The position numbers and the translations under genes are program-made. 64,000 bases of DNA from Flavobacteriia bacterium. GTDB taxonomy: Bacteria; Bacteroidota; Bacteroidia; Flavobacteriales_D; Crocinitomicaceae. Where the stretch lies: NCBI GenBank assembly GCA_947450325.1, contig CANFUT010000021.1, positions 1 to 64,000 on the forward strand, written 5' to 3'. Positions 50,120 through 59,567 of this stretch are shown here, in pieces; position 1 is the stretch's first letter, and every line of letters begins with the position of its first letter. The notes under the pieces were generated by a model. It had not been told where the DNA came from. It saw nothing but the letters and a program-made list of their open reading frames with translations, and made no database searches.

Positions 50120-52528
50120 ATGATTAGGGTGGTTTGTACGTTTGGATTTTCATTATTGATGTTGTCGGTTTATGCACAGCACAAATTAGAAATCGTTCTT
50201 ATAGACCAAGCATCAAAGGAAAATATTATAAACGCCACGATTAAACTTTTTGAACTCGATCTAATCGCTCAAAAAAAAATCAATTCATTTTTGTTACAAG
50301 TTGAGTCAAATGGTATTTATCATTTGGAGATTGATGCAGATTTATATGAAACAAAAATTGAAAAGATTGCAATCTCTGGAGATACAATTATTACTATTCA
50401 ATTAAATAAACAAATTGTTGAATTGAATCAAGTTATCGTAACTGCCGTTTCAAAATCAACTGAATTAATGAAAGTGCCATATATAATAAAGCCCATTGAT
50501 TCGAAAGAACTACGTCAAAATACAGCTTCAAATTTAATTGATGGATTGAAAAATATTCCAGGAATTAACCAAGTTACAACTGGAAATGGAATTTCAAAAC
50601 CAGTTATACGAGGACTTGGATACAATCGAGTGATTTCACTTTTTAATGGTGTACGACAAGAAGGACAGCAATGGGGCGATGAACACGGAATTGAAATTGA
50701 TGAATATTTAATTGATCGAATAGAAATTGTAAAAGGCCCTGGTAGTCTGATGTACGGTTCAGATGGAATTGCAGGAGTTATCAATTTTATAACGCCCAAA
50801 ATAGAAAAAGATAGTTTATTTAAATTACAAATAATCAACAATTTACAAAGCAATAATCGTTTAATATCAAATTCGATTTATGCCACAAAAAATACAGGAA
50901 ATAAAAGTTGGGGAATAAGATTGTCAAACAAATTTGCGGGGAATTATCAAAACAAATTAGATGGAAAAGTCTATAATTCTGGATTTAGAGAATTTAATGG
51001 CAGTCTATTTTATAGTTTAACTAAAAAATGGGGGATGACTCAATTTCATCTCAATTCATATAATGCTCAAATCAATATTCCAGAAGGCGAAAGAGATAGT
51101 TTTGGGAATTTTGTTTATCAACATCCTATTTCATCGGATTCAGTTGAAATAATTCCAGTTTCATCTAAATTGTTAAATGGATATTCCATCGGATTTCCAA
51201 ATCAAATGATCAATCACATTCGATTTCTTTCATCCACTCAATATAAAATGAAAAATTTAGGGAATTTATTGGTTGATATCGGAATCCAGAAAAACCTTAG
51301 AAAAGAATTTGGTAACATATTGAATCCTTCACAAGCTGACTTATTTTTTGATTTAACGACTTCTAACTTAAATCTAAAGTTTAATTTAAAAGATATAAAA
51401 AACTGGCAATCAACTATAGGTACTTCATTTATGTTTCAGAAAAACAAGAACAAAGGGCTAGAATTTATTATTCCAGACTACGCGCAATTAGATGCGGGAA
51501 TATTTTTTTACTCCCAAAAAACATTTTCTCGAAAATTTTCTGTGGCTGGAGGTATACGTTATGATTTCCGAAATCTACGAGGGAACAAGCTGCTAGTCGA
51601 TAGTTTGGGCGAAGTATCAAATGTAGAAATCGAAAATATATTTCTAAAATTCAACAGTTTAAATGTAAATTTTTCAAACGCAACTGGAAGTATCGGTTTA
51701 AGCTATCAACCTACAACGAAATCTACGTTTAAATTTAATATTTCAAGAGGGTTTAGAACACCTTCCATAGCAGAACTTTCTTCCAATGGAAAACATGAAG
51801 GAGCATTGCGCTATGAATATGGAAATCAAAACTTAAAATCAGAAATTAGTCATCAATTGGATATTGCATATTTTTTGAGATCTAGTCATTTATCGTTAGA
51901 AGTCACACCTTATGTTAATTCAATTTCAAATTTTATCTACGTTGAAAAATTGAATTCAAAGTCAGGTTCAGATTCTCTTGTTGGTCCCGAAGCTACACAA
52001 GCTTTTCAATTCCAACAAACAAATGCAATTTTAGTTGGAGCCGAATTCTACTCTGATTTTCATCCACATCCATTAGATTGGTTGCATATTGAGAATTCAT
52101 TTTCATTTGTAAATGCATATAAAAAATCAAATGCAGATAATTCACATTATTTACCATTTATTCCCGCTCCGAAATATCGATTAGAATTGAAAGGTGAATT
52201 CAATTTTCCCATCAAACAAATCACAAAGTCTTTTATTAAAGCAAATTTAGATTATTACTTTGATCAAAACAGATTTTATCGACCGTTTAATACAGAAACA
52301 TTTACACGTCGATATTCACTCATAAACATTGGGATAGGATTTACTTTTCAGCCCAAAAACAAGAAAAATTTTATTCAATTATTTTTGAATTTAGACAATT
52401 TACTCGATAAAGCATATCAAAATAGTTTAAGTCGCTTAAAATATGCACCAATTAATCCATTGACTGGACAAAGAGGAATTTACAATATGGGCAGAAACTT
52501 CAATGTTAAATTGATCATTGAACTATAA
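50120..52528 (+). CDS. TonB-dependent outer-membrane receptor
   Basis: The 802-residue protein has a signal peptide (RVVCTFGFSLLMLSVYAQ), an N-terminal carboxypeptidase-like regulatory domain (about 20-100) and then a plug (about 110-220). The plug includes LKNIPGINQVTTGNGISKPV, RGLGYNRVISLFNGVRQEGQ and EIVKGPGSLMYGSDGIAGVI. A 22-strand barrel follows, with PTTKSTFKFNISRGFRTPS and a C-terminal NFNVKLIIEL. No SusD partner is adjacent, so it is not a polysaccharide locus of the Sus type. The GVRQEGQQWGDEHG segment occurs in metal or siderophore type receptors, but the ligand is not certain. A terminator follows. Confidence 0.92.
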   Translation: MIRVVCTFGFSLLMLSVYAQHKLEIVLIDQASKENIINATIKLFELDLIAQKKINSFLLQVESNGIYHLEIDADLYETKIEKIAISGDTIITIQLNKQIVELNQVIVTAVSKSTELMKVPYIIKPIDSKELRQNTASNLIDGLKNIPGINQVTTGNGISKPVIRGLGYNRVISLFNGVRQEGQQWGDEHGIEIDEYLIDRIEIVKGPGSLMYGSDGIAGVINFITPKIEKDSLFKLQIINNLQSNNRLISNSIYATKNTGNKSWGIRLSNKFAGNYQNKLDGKVYNSGFREFNGSLFYSLTKKWGMTQFHLNSYNAQINIPEGERDSFGNFVYQHPISSDSVEIIPVSSKLLNGYSIGFPNQMINHIRFLSSTQYKMKNLGNLLVDIGIQKNLRKEFGNILNPSQADLFFDLTTSNLNLKFNLKDIKNWQSTIGTSFMFQKNKNKGLEFIIPDYAQLDAGIFFYSQKTFSRKFSVAGGIRYDFRNLRGNKLLVDSLGEVSNVEIENIFLKFNSLNVNFSNATGSIGLSYQPTTKSTFKFNISRGFRTPSIAELSSNGKHEGALRYEYGNQNLKSEISHQLDIAYFLRSSHLSLEVTPYVNSISNFIYVEKLNSKSGSDSLVGPEATQAFQFQQTNAILVGAEFYSDFHPHPLDWLHIENSFSFVNAYKKSNADNSHYLPFIPAPKYRLELKGEFNFPIKQITKSFIKANLDYYFDQNRFYRPFNTETFTRRYSLINIGIGFTFQPKNKKNFIQLFLNLDNLLDKAYQNSLSRLKYAPINPLTGQRGIYNMGRNFNVKLIIEL

Positions 52529-52531
52529 AAA

Positions 52532-52560
52532 AAGTCCCACTACATTTCTGAGTGGGACTT
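52532..52560. terminator. Bidirectional terminator, TonB receptor/cphA
   Basis: A perfect 10-bp stem, AAGTCCCACT (52532-52541) with AGTGGGACTT (52551-52560). The A run on its left provides the U tract for the cphA transcript on the minus strand. Confidence 0.85.
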
Positions 52561-52593
52561 CAAATTCAATTAATTAAATAGACTGCAGCAGAA

Positions 52594-55224
52594 TTAATTC
52601 AATTCTAAAGATTGCTCTAATTCACTGTCTAAATGCTGCTGAACTACTTCAATCGCATTCGTAATCACGTCACTTAGTGCAGTAATGAAAGTTCCATTTT
52701 CTGCGATGCTAATTGCGTGTTTGATGGCATCCACCTCCAATTTGATAATTTCGTAAGAAACATTCTTGTCTACGGAGGCGATTCCTTTTAAAATCAAATC
52801 AATGATTTCTTGTTCAGTTCTACCACGCAAATGTTTTTCTTGACGAATAATGATGTGGTCAAACATTCTTGCTGCAATAACCGCGCATTCAATAATATCT
52901 TCATCACGACGATCGCCGACTCCTGCAATGATCCCAACTTTGTGTTTTGAATCAACACTTTCCAAGTATTCCTCGACTCCACGATAACCAGCTGGATTAT
53001 GCGCAAAATCAATCATCACTTTGAATTTCTTGAAATCGAAGATATTCATTCTTCCGGGAGTTTGAACTGCACCAGGAATGAAAGTATTTAATGAAACTTT
53101 TATGTCATCAGTTTTAAATCCATATAAATAGCTCGCCAAGGTTGCAGCTAATGAATTTGCAATCATGAATCTAGCTTTACCGTTTAAAGTCAAAGGAACA
53201 TGAATGGCTTTCTCAACCCTCATTTTCCAATCGCCTTTTTTGATTGTAATGAAACCATTTTCGTAAATCGCTGCAATTCCGCCTTGTTTACAATGATTTG
53301 CAATCACCGGATGGTCTTCATCCATGCTAAAATATGCAATTTTACAGTCTAGTTCTTTGGCGATTTCAACACAGTTTTCGTCTTCCGCATTCAAAACAGC
53401 CCAACCATCTTTTTTGATACTTTTAACCACGACTGATTTTACGCGCGCCAAATCTTTCAAATCGTGGATATCGCTCAATCCTAAGTGATCTTCTTGAATG
53501 TTGGTAATGATTCCAATATCACAACGGCTAAAGCCAAGGCCAGAACGCAAAATCCCTCCACGTGCAGTTTCCAATACTGCAAATTCAACAGTCGGATCTT
53601 TTAAAATATATTCTGCGCTGATTGGTCCAGTTGTATCGCCTTTTTCCATCATGTGATTTTGAACATAAATCCCATCAGAAGTGGTGAAACCAACGGTAAA
53701 GCCATTATTTTTAACAATATGCGCTAAAAGTCTTGTCGTTGTTGTTTTTCCATTTGTACCAGTCACAGCAATAATCGGAATTCTAGAAGGTTTTCCTGGA
53801 GGATATAACATGTCAATCACAGGAGCTGCTACGTTTCTTGGTAAACCATCAGAAGGAGCTAGGTGCATTCTAAAACCTGGAGCTGCATTTACTTCCAAAA
53901 TAACACCTCCATTTTCTTTCAAAGATTGCGTTAAATTCGAAGCCATGATGTCAATTCCACAAACATCTAATCCGATTACTCGAGAAATACGCTCTGCTAA
54001 AAAGATATTTTCTGGATGCATCATTTCAGTTACATCGATCGATGTTCCACCAGTACTAAGATTGGCTGTCGATTTTAGGTAAACGATTTCATCTTCAGCT
54101 GGAACTGAGTCTACAGTGTAGTTCAATTTTTGCAATAATTCTAATGTATCTCTATCGACTGTTATTTCAGTAAGTACATTTTCATGTCCATAACCACGTC
54201 TTGGATCTTCATTTGTTAAATCAATTAACTCTTGAATGGTGTTTTTTCCATCTCCAACTACATGTGCAGGAACGCGTTGAGCAGCCGCTACCACTTTATT
54301 ATCAATTACCAAGACCCTGAAATCAAATCCAGTTATAAATTTTTCAACAATAACTCTTCTAGAATATTTTTTAGCGAATGCCAAACCTTCAACTGCGTCT
54401 TCCCAAGCATTGACATTAATAGAAGCGCCTTTTCCGTGATTTCCATCCAACGGCTTAATAACAATTGGATAACCAATTTTACGAATGGTATTTTCCAAAT
54501 CTTCTTCATCCACGCATATGTCACCTTTTGCAACAGGAATAGAAGCATTATCTAGCATTTTTTTTGTTTCTTCTTTATTGCATGCAATATCTACAGCAAT
54601 GTTACTTGTTTTACAAGTGATTGTTGCCTGGAAACGCATTTGATTGACGCCGTAACCTAATTGTACTAAGGAATTTGTGCCGAGGCGAATCCATGGAATA
54701 TCTCTTGCAACTGCTTCTTCAACAATACTTCCGGTACTTGGTCCTAAACGAACATCTTCACGGATTTCTCTCATTGCTTTGATGTCAGCGTGCAAATCAT
54801 AATCTGTCCCATCAATCAATGCTTGCGCAATTCTTACTGAAGATTCAGCTGCATAAACACCCACTTTTTCTTCAACATAACTGAAAACTACATTGTAAAT
54901 CCCTGGCGTTTTGGTTTCTCTGGTTCTTCCATAACCGGTGTCCATTCCTGCCAAAGTTTGGATTTCTAGCGCAATGTGTTCAATCACATGTCCCATCCAA
55001 GTTCCTTTTTCTACTCTAAAAAAGAAACCACCTCTTTCTCCTTCAGAACATCTGTGCTCTATCATCGAAGGAAACATTGCTTCTAATCTTTTACCAAAAC
55101 CATCGATTTTATTGGTGGGTAATTCCTCCAATTCTTCTAAATCTAAACGCATTTGAATTAATTTCTTGCGTTGTACACTCCAAATATTTGGACCTCTTAA
55201 TGCTTGAATGCTCAATATTCTCAT
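52594..55224 (-). CDS. cphA: Cyanophycin synthetase
   Basis: The 876-residue enzyme, started at the ATG at 55224, has the three parts of CphA: an N-terminal domain (MRILSIQALRGPNIWS to about 160), an ATP-grasp domain (about 220-480: GYPIVIKPLDGNHGKGASIN, VEKFITGFDFRVLVI, GVILEVNAAPGFRMH) and a Mur-ligase-like domain with P-loop VTGTNGKTTTTRLL (about 488), TSDGIYV, ETARGGILRSGL and DFAHNPAGYRG. It polymerises aspartate and arginine (multi-Asp backbone with Arg on the side chains) without a template, using ATP, as a cytoplasmic nitrogen store. It is divergent from cphB and iaaA across 316 bp. Confidence 0.96.
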   Translation of the reverse strand: MRILSIQALRGPNIWSVQRKKLIQMRLDLEELEELPTNKIDGFGKRLEAMFPSMIEHRCSEGERGGFFFRVEKGTWMGHVIEHIALEIQTLAGMDTGYGRTRETKTPGIYNVVFSYVEEKVGVYAAESSVRIAQALIDGTDYDLHADIKAMREIREDVRLGPSTGSIVEEAVARDIPWIRLGTNSLVQLGYGVNQMRFQATITCKTSNIAVDIACNKEETKKMLDNASIPVAKGDICVDEEDLENTIRKIGYPIVIKPLDGNHGKGASINVNAWEDAVEGLAFAKKYSRRVIVEKFITGFDFRVLVIDNKVVAAAQRVPAHVVGDGKNTIQELIDLTNEDPRRGYGHENVLTEITVDRDTLELLQKLNYTVDSVPAEDEIVYLKSTANLSTGGTSIDVTEMMHPENIFLAERISRVIGLDVCGIDIMASNLTQSLKENGGVILEVNAAPGFRMHLAPSDGLPRNVAAPVIDMLYPPGKPSRIPIIAVTGTNGKTTTTRLLAHIVKNNGFTVGFTTSDGIYVQNHMMEKGDTTGPISAEYILKDPTVEFAVLETARGGILRSGLGFSRCDIGIITNIQEDHLGLSDIHDLKDLARVKSVVVKSIKKDGWAVLNAEDENCVEIAKELDCKIAYFSMDEDHPVIANHCKQGGIAAIYENGFITIKKGDWKMRVEKAIHVPLTLNGKARFMIANSLAATLASYLYGFKTDDIKVSLNTFIPGAVQTPGRMNIFDFKKFKVMIDFAHNPAGYRGVEEYLESVDSKHKVGIIAGVGDRRDEDIIECAVIAARMFDHIIIRQEKHLRGRTEQEIIDLILKGIASVDKNVSYEIIKLEVDAIKHAISIAENGTFITALSDVITNAIEVVQQHLDSELEQSLELN

Positions 55225-55540
55225 CAATCAATAGTTTTTGGGTTTTATAAACATAGTTTTTTGAAAGGTATAAATTTATTTTAAAACTCGTTGAAAATCG
55301 GTTCATTTTTTTTATCAAATCACGAAAATTAGCACATCGATTACATTAACACTGTTTTTCAAGTCAATCTTTCAATGAAAATATGGATTAAAATCTTACA
55401 TCTGTTGATTAACGAAACGACTCCGTATTATCAAAACTTCAAATAAAAAAGGTGAAATTGTTAATTCAACAATCATTTTGTTAGCAACAATGCGGATTTT
55501 CATGACCTTTTTCTAATTATTTAAAATAATTTTGACCCCT
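55225..55540. other. Divergent control region between cphA and cphB
   Basis: 316 bp without a gene. It must hold promoters for both directions. A TAATTTTG sequence (55527-55534) lies very close to the cphB start and is a candidate -7 element, which would imply a nearly leaderless transcript, but no -33 element is visible at the right spacing. No clear operator palindrome was found. Confidence 0.45.
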
Positions 55541-56404
55541 ATGAGTCCAAAAGGAAAATTAATGATTATTGGAGGAGCCATCGATAAAGGTAGCTTCACT
55601 GAAACAGGGTTTGAAAAGCAAGTTGAAAAAAACTTAAATTTTTTCGAAGCAGGAATTCTAAAAAGAATTATCAACGAATCAAAATTAAAAGAAGATTCTC
55701 AGATTGAAATAATTACAACTGCATCTAAAGTTCCACATGAAGTAGGAGAAGAATATGCTAAAGCATTCAATTACTTAGGCGCAAAAAATGTAGAAGTTTT
55801 ACATATTGAAAAAAGAGAGCAAGCATTGTCGCAACAGACTTTTGATCGTATTCAAAAAGCAGACGTTGTGATGTTTACTGGTGGTGATCAATTGCGTTTG
55901 ACGTCCATCTTAGGCGGGACTCCTATGCATGATTTGATATTGAAGAAATACGAGACGGAGGAATTTGTTTATGCAGGAACATCTGCAGGCGCAGCAGCTG
56001 CTTCTCAAAGTATGATTTACCAAGGTTCAAGTAGCGAGGCATTATTGAAAGGTGAAATCAAAATCACAAGTGGTTTAGGATTGATTGATGATGTGGTGAT
56101 TGATACGCATTTCGTACAACGAGGTAGGATCGGAAGGTTGTTTCAAGCAGTTGTCAGTAATCCCAAAACTTTAGGGATTGGACTGGGAGAAGATACAGGG
56201 TTATTGATTACCAATGGAGAAAAAATGGAGGCATTGGGTTCTGGATTGGTTATTTTAGTTGACGGTAGAAATATTGCAGATACAAATCTAACTCAAGTTG
56301 AGCTTGGTAAACCGATTTCTATCAAGAATTTAGTTGTTCATGTAATGAGTCAACGCGATGTATATGACTTAAATACGCATGACTTAATCATTCACGGGGT
56401 GTAA
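55541..56404 (+). CDS. cphB: Cyanophycinase
   Basis: From the ATG at 55541 (a TTG nine bases upstream is possible) the protein has 287 residues. It belongs to peptidase family S51: KLMIIGGAIDKG at the start, FTGGDQLRLTSILGGTP, the nucleophile Ser in YAGTSAGAAAASQSMIYQG and GLIDDVVIDTHFVQRGRIGR. It has no signal peptide, so it is the intracellular form that cleaves cyanophycin to beta-Asp-Arg dipeptides. iaaA follows 20 bp later and would split these dipeptides, so the two form a degradation operon. Confidence 0.95.
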   Translation: MSPKGKLMIIGGAIDKGSFTETGFEKQVEKNLNFFEAGILKRIINESKLKEDSQIEIITTASKVPHEVGEEYAKAFNYLGAKNVEVLHIEKREQALSQQTFDRIQKADVVMFTGGDQLRLTSILGGTPMHDLILKKYETEEFVYAGTSAGAAAASQSMIYQGSSSEALLKGEIKITSGLGLIDDVVIDTHFVQRGRIGRLFQAVVSNPKTLGIGLGEDTGLLITNGEKMEALGSGLVILVDGRNIADTNLTQVELGKPISIKNLVVHVMSQRDVYDLNTHDLIIHGV

Positions 56405-56424
56405 AAACCGCAAAATTTAAGAAT

Positions 56425-57267
56425 ATGAAACTCATTATTCACGGTGGATTTTTTAGTGAATCTTCAACAAGTTTAGAAACTAAAATTGCGAAGCAGGAAG
56501 CTTTGAAACGTATCTTATTGAACAGTTACGAATACTTAGCGAATCATTCTGCTTTTGAAACTGTGATTTATGCGGTGGAACAATTAGAAGATGATTTGCT
56601 TTTTAATGCCGGAATTGGTTCTCAAATCCAGAGTGATGGAAAAATTCGGATGAGTGCATCTGTAATGGATGGATCTACCAAAAAGTTCAGTGGCGTTATC
56701 AATATTGAAAATGTAAAAAATCCAATTCGTGTTGCTGAACGATTGATGTCATACGATGACCGTGTTTTGGGAGGAGAAGGAGCAATAAAATTTGCTAGAG
56801 AGAACGATTTCGCTGAATTTAATCCTGAAATCCCTCAGAGAAGACAAGAGTTTGAAGAAAAACTTAAATCCTTGGGGACAGGGACGGTTGGATGTGTTGC
56901 ATTGGATAAAAATGGCAAAATCGCCGCATCCACATCAACTGGGGGAAAAGGTTTTGAAATGCCAGGCAGAATTTCTGATTCAGCAACAACAGCTGGGAAT
57001 TATGCAAATGAATTTTGTGGAATAAGTTGCACTGGCGTTGGCGAGGACATTGTCAGCGGCGCAGTAGCTACAAAAATCGGCGTTAGAATAGCAGATGGCT
57101 TTGAAATTGGTGCTGCTGTAGAGAAAACATTTCATGAATTATCAGAATTTGATGGATTTGCTGGAGCAATCGTTTTAGATGCAAAAGGAAATTTTTACCA
57201 CAAAGATTCTCATCCTTCAATGGTTTTTGCAAGTTATGACGGTGAAAAATTTGAGGTGTTCAGATAG
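56425..57267 (+). CDS. iaaA: Isoaspartyl peptidase/L-asparaginase, plant type
   Basis: This 280-residue Ntn hydrolase has N-terminal KLIIHGGFFS and LFNAGIGSQIQSDGKIRMSA. The autocleavage site is G-T in SLGTGTVGCVALDKNGKIAA, and Thr of GTVG becomes the nucleophile. STSTGGKGFEMPGRISDSAT and the Gly-rich CTGVGEDIVSG follow, forming the substrate pocket. It cleaves beta-aspartyl dipeptides such as the beta-Asp-Arg released by cyanophycinase. Position immediately after cphB supports that role. The IHGG start is slightly altered from the usual IHGGAG. Confidence 0.92.
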   Translation: MKLIIHGGFFSESSTSLETKIAKQEALKRILLNSYEYLANHSAFETVIYAVEQLEDDLLFNAGIGSQIQSDGKIRMSASVMDGSTKKFSGVINIENVKNPIRVAERLMSYDDRVLGGEGAIKFARENDFAEFNPEIPQRRQEFEEKLKSLGTGTVGCVALDKNGKIAASTSTGGKGFEMPGRISDSATTAGNYANEFCGISCTGVGEDIVSGAVATKIGVRIADGFEIGAAVEKTFHELSEFDGFAGAIVLDAKGNFYHKDSHPSMVFASYDGEKFEVFR

Positions 57268-57297
57268 AGGAATGAACTGTTATTGAAAAAGTATTTG

Positions 57298-57732
57298 ATG
57301 GTGCCAAATTATCGGTTTTTTCTATTTTTAGTGTTTGCGCTGATGCCGATAGTTGCAAAAGCCGATTGGGGACCTGGTCCGCCGGTTGAAGCTTTTGTTG
57401 CAGTAGGGATAGGAGTAAGTATTCTTGTCTTTGCAATCCTAGCTTTGGTCTCGTTGGTTTTAAAAAGCATCGTTGAATTATTTCGAAAAAAGAAGAAGAA
57501 ACACATCTGGTTTCAAGCCATTGTAATGTTTATGTTTCTTGGGTTGCTTTTTTACGCCGAAGAACAAGAAAATTTGTTGTACGACGTCGAATTAAAATAC
57601 GATTACGAAACAAGAGTTCAAACTTTCAATTTTCTGATTTTTATTGCGATATCTTTTGGATGGATAATTGGATATTGGATTACCCCAAAAAAGAAGTCAC
57701 CCGAATCAAAATCAACTTCTGAAAATCAATAA
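57298..57732 (+). CDS. Membrane protein of unknown function
   Basis: From the ATG at 57298 the product has 144 residues. A possible TTG start lies 5 codons upstream. It has a signal-like first helix (FFLFLVFALMPIVAKADW), a short Pro/Gly-rich stretch (WGPGPPVEA), and three further hydrophobic segments, with basic loops (FRKKKKKH) and a polar Ser/Lys tail. I recognise no family. It follows iaaA by 30 bp and might be the last gene of the cyanophycin-degradation transcript, but the function link is unproven. Confidence 0.6.
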   Translation: MVPNYRFFLFLVFALMPIVAKADWGPGPPVEAFVAVGIGVSILVFAILALVSLVLKSIVELFRKKKKKHIWFQAIVMFMFLGLLFYAEEQENLLYDVELKYDYETRVQTFNFLIFIAISFGWIIGYWITPKKKSPESKSTSENQ

Positions 57733-57739
57733 ATAAAAA

Positions 57740-57760
57740 AAGCCCCGATAATCGGAGCTT
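57740..57760. terminator. Bidirectional terminator before dnaA
   Basis: AAGCCCCGA (57740-57748) pairs with TCGGAGCTT (57752-57760) with one mismatch. A T run follows on the minus strand after dnaA. Confidence 0.7.
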
Positions 57761-57779
57761 TAATCAAAATATTTAGAAT

Positions 57780-59210
57780 TTATTGGATTGTCAATTTTTT
57801 CTCTAAATCTTCCAAGTAAACTTTGAATTGTTTATCTGTTTCAGAAAGATTCGAAACGGTTCTACAAGCGTGCAATACTGTTGCATGGTCTTTTCCACCA
57901 CAATGTGCTCCAATACTCGCCAAAGATGATTTTGTCATTTTCTTGGAGAAGTACATGGAAATTTGTCTTGCTTGTACAACTTCTCTTTTTCTTGTTTTTG
58001 ATTTCAAAATTTCGATTGGTAAATCAAAATAATCACAAACAACTTTTTGTATGTAATCGATAGAAACTTCACGAGCAGTATTTTTGACAAATTTGTCAAT
58101 CATTTGTTTCGCAAGTTCTAAAGTGATTGCTTTTTTGTTCAATGAAGCTTGCGCCAACAATGAAGTCCAAGCGCCTTCCATTTCACGAATATTGGTATTG
58201 ATACTGTAAGCCAAATATTCAACTACTTCGCGAGGAAGTTCAATTCCATTACCGTACATTTTCTTTTCTAGAATCGCGATTCTTGTTTCCAAGTCTGGAG
58301 CGGCTAAATCTGCTGAAAGTCCCCATTTGAAACGAGAAAGTAAACGTTGCTCCATTCCTTGCATTTCAACTGGTGGTTTATCAGAAGTTAAAATGATTTG
58401 TTTTCCATTTTGGTGTAAATGATTGAAAACGTGGAAGAATACATCTTGCGTTTTTTCTTTACCTGAAAAGAATTGTACATCATCGATAATCAAAACATCA
58501 ATCATTTGATAGAAATGAATGAAATCATTGGTTGATTGATTCTTAATTGCATCAATAAATTGATGTGCAAATTTCTCAGAACCTACATAAAGTACAGTTT
58601 TGTTTGGAAATTGATTTTTAATCCCAATTCCGATTGCATGTGCTAAATGCGTTTTTCCTAGACCTACACCACCATAAATCAATAATGGATTGAAAGCAGT
58701 TCCTCCAGGTTTGTTAGCGACAGCAAAACCAGCAGAACGAGCCAATCTATTGCAATCACCTTCCACAAAGTTCTCGAAAGAGTAGGAAGGATTCAAATTT
58801 GAATCAACATTTACTTTTTTCAGACCAGGAATGATAAACGGATTTCTGATTTGATTTTCGCTTACATTTAATGGCATATTCACAGGTGCGTTTTTCAAGA
58901 CCTTGCGATCTGACGTTGGCAATTTAACTGTATATGGTGTTGAGTTTTTTGCGCTATTTTCCATGACGATGCTATATTCTAAACGACCTTCATTTCCTAA
59001 TTCTTTCTTGATTACTTTTTTCAATAAAGTAATGTAATGTTCTTCTAACCACTCATAGAAAAAATGAGATGGAACCTGAATCATCAAAATATTATTTTCT
59101 AATTTGACTGGGATAATAGGTTCAAACCATGTTTTATACGCTTGCAACGGAATATTATCCTTGATTACTTTTAAACATGCATTCCAAATGCCTTCGTGGT
59201 TATTACTCAT
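57780..59210 (-). CDS. dnaA: Chromosomal replication initiator protein DnaA
   Basis: The 476-residue protein has domain I (residues 1-85, W-x-x-C-L-K-V-I-K start), a linker and AAA+ domain III with Walker A GGVGLGKTH (180-188), Walker B VLIIDDVQFF and sensor motifs LTSDKPP and RLLSRFKWGL with the arginine finger. The domain IV DNA-binding signature is CGGKDHATVLHACRTV. It binds DnaA boxes and opens oriC. The usual neighbour dnaN is absent, and no TTATCCACA-type box cluster was found on either side, so this is not evidently the origin. A possible -7 element TATTTTTG lies on the minus strand at 59385-59392. Confidence 0.98.
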   Translation of the reverse strand: MSNNHEGIWNACLKVIKDNIPLQAYKTWFEPIIPVKLENNILMIQVPSHFFYEWLEEHYITLLKKVIKKELGNEGRLEYSIVMENSAKNSTPYTVKLPTSDRKVLKNAPVNMPLNVSENQIRNPFIIPGLKKVNVDSNLNPSYSFENFVEGDCNRLARSAGFAVANKPGGTAFNPLLIYGGVGLGKTHLAHAIGIGIKNQFPNKTVLYVGSEKFAHQFIDAIKNQSTNDFIHFYQMIDVLIIDDVQFFSGKEKTQDVFFHVFNHLHQNGKQIILTSDKPPVEMQGMEQRLLSRFKWGLSADLAAPDLETRIAILEKKMYGNGIELPREVVEYLAYSINTNIREMEGAWTSLLAQASLNKKAITLELAKQMIDKFVKNTAREVSIDYIQKVVCDYFDLPIEILKSKTRKREVVQARQISMYFSKKMTKSSLASIGAHCGGKDHATVLHACRTVSNLSETDKQFKVYLEDLEKKLTIQ

Positions 59211-59567
59211 TTAATTTTCCTTTGAATAGTTATTACTTTATCGTGTTCAAAACTTTTCATGTTATTTAAAATGCTTAAAACAACAAGATTAGTTTCTCCT
59301 TTTTATCGTGGTACAAATATTTAGATAAAATAGTTAAAAAAAAAATCAAAAAGGGGTTGACTTTCTAATAATTTTTACTTGTACCAAAAATAATTTAATC
59401 TACTATGAATTTAGTTGAAGAAAGAAAAATGTTAATCAACTAGTAATAATAGATTTGAGAATAAATCGATAATTTTTACTAAATTATATATTATTTTGAA
59501 CAAAGCAAGTTAAATTTTACTCTTTATTCAAGGTTTCATTACATTTGTTTAAGATTAAAAAAATCAA
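59211..59567. other. Intergenic region upstream of dnaA
   Basis: 357 bp, very AT-rich, no gene. It contains a possible dnaA -7 element (TATTTTTG, minus, 59385-59392), a GGTACAA/TTGTACC inverted pair (59310-59316 and 59379-59385), and two TTTATCGTG copies (near 59240 and 59302) on the plus strand. Consensus DnaA boxes are not seen, so an autoregulatory role of the TTTATCGTG copies is only a possibility. Confidence 0.5.

Noticed and set aside
50120-52528. Polysaccharide utilisation locus
   Set aside because: The TonB receptor has no SusD partner or glycoside hydrolases next to it.
57780-59567. Chromosomal origin oriC beside dnaA
   Set aside because: dnaN and a DnaA-box cluster are missing; presence of dnaA alone is insufficient.
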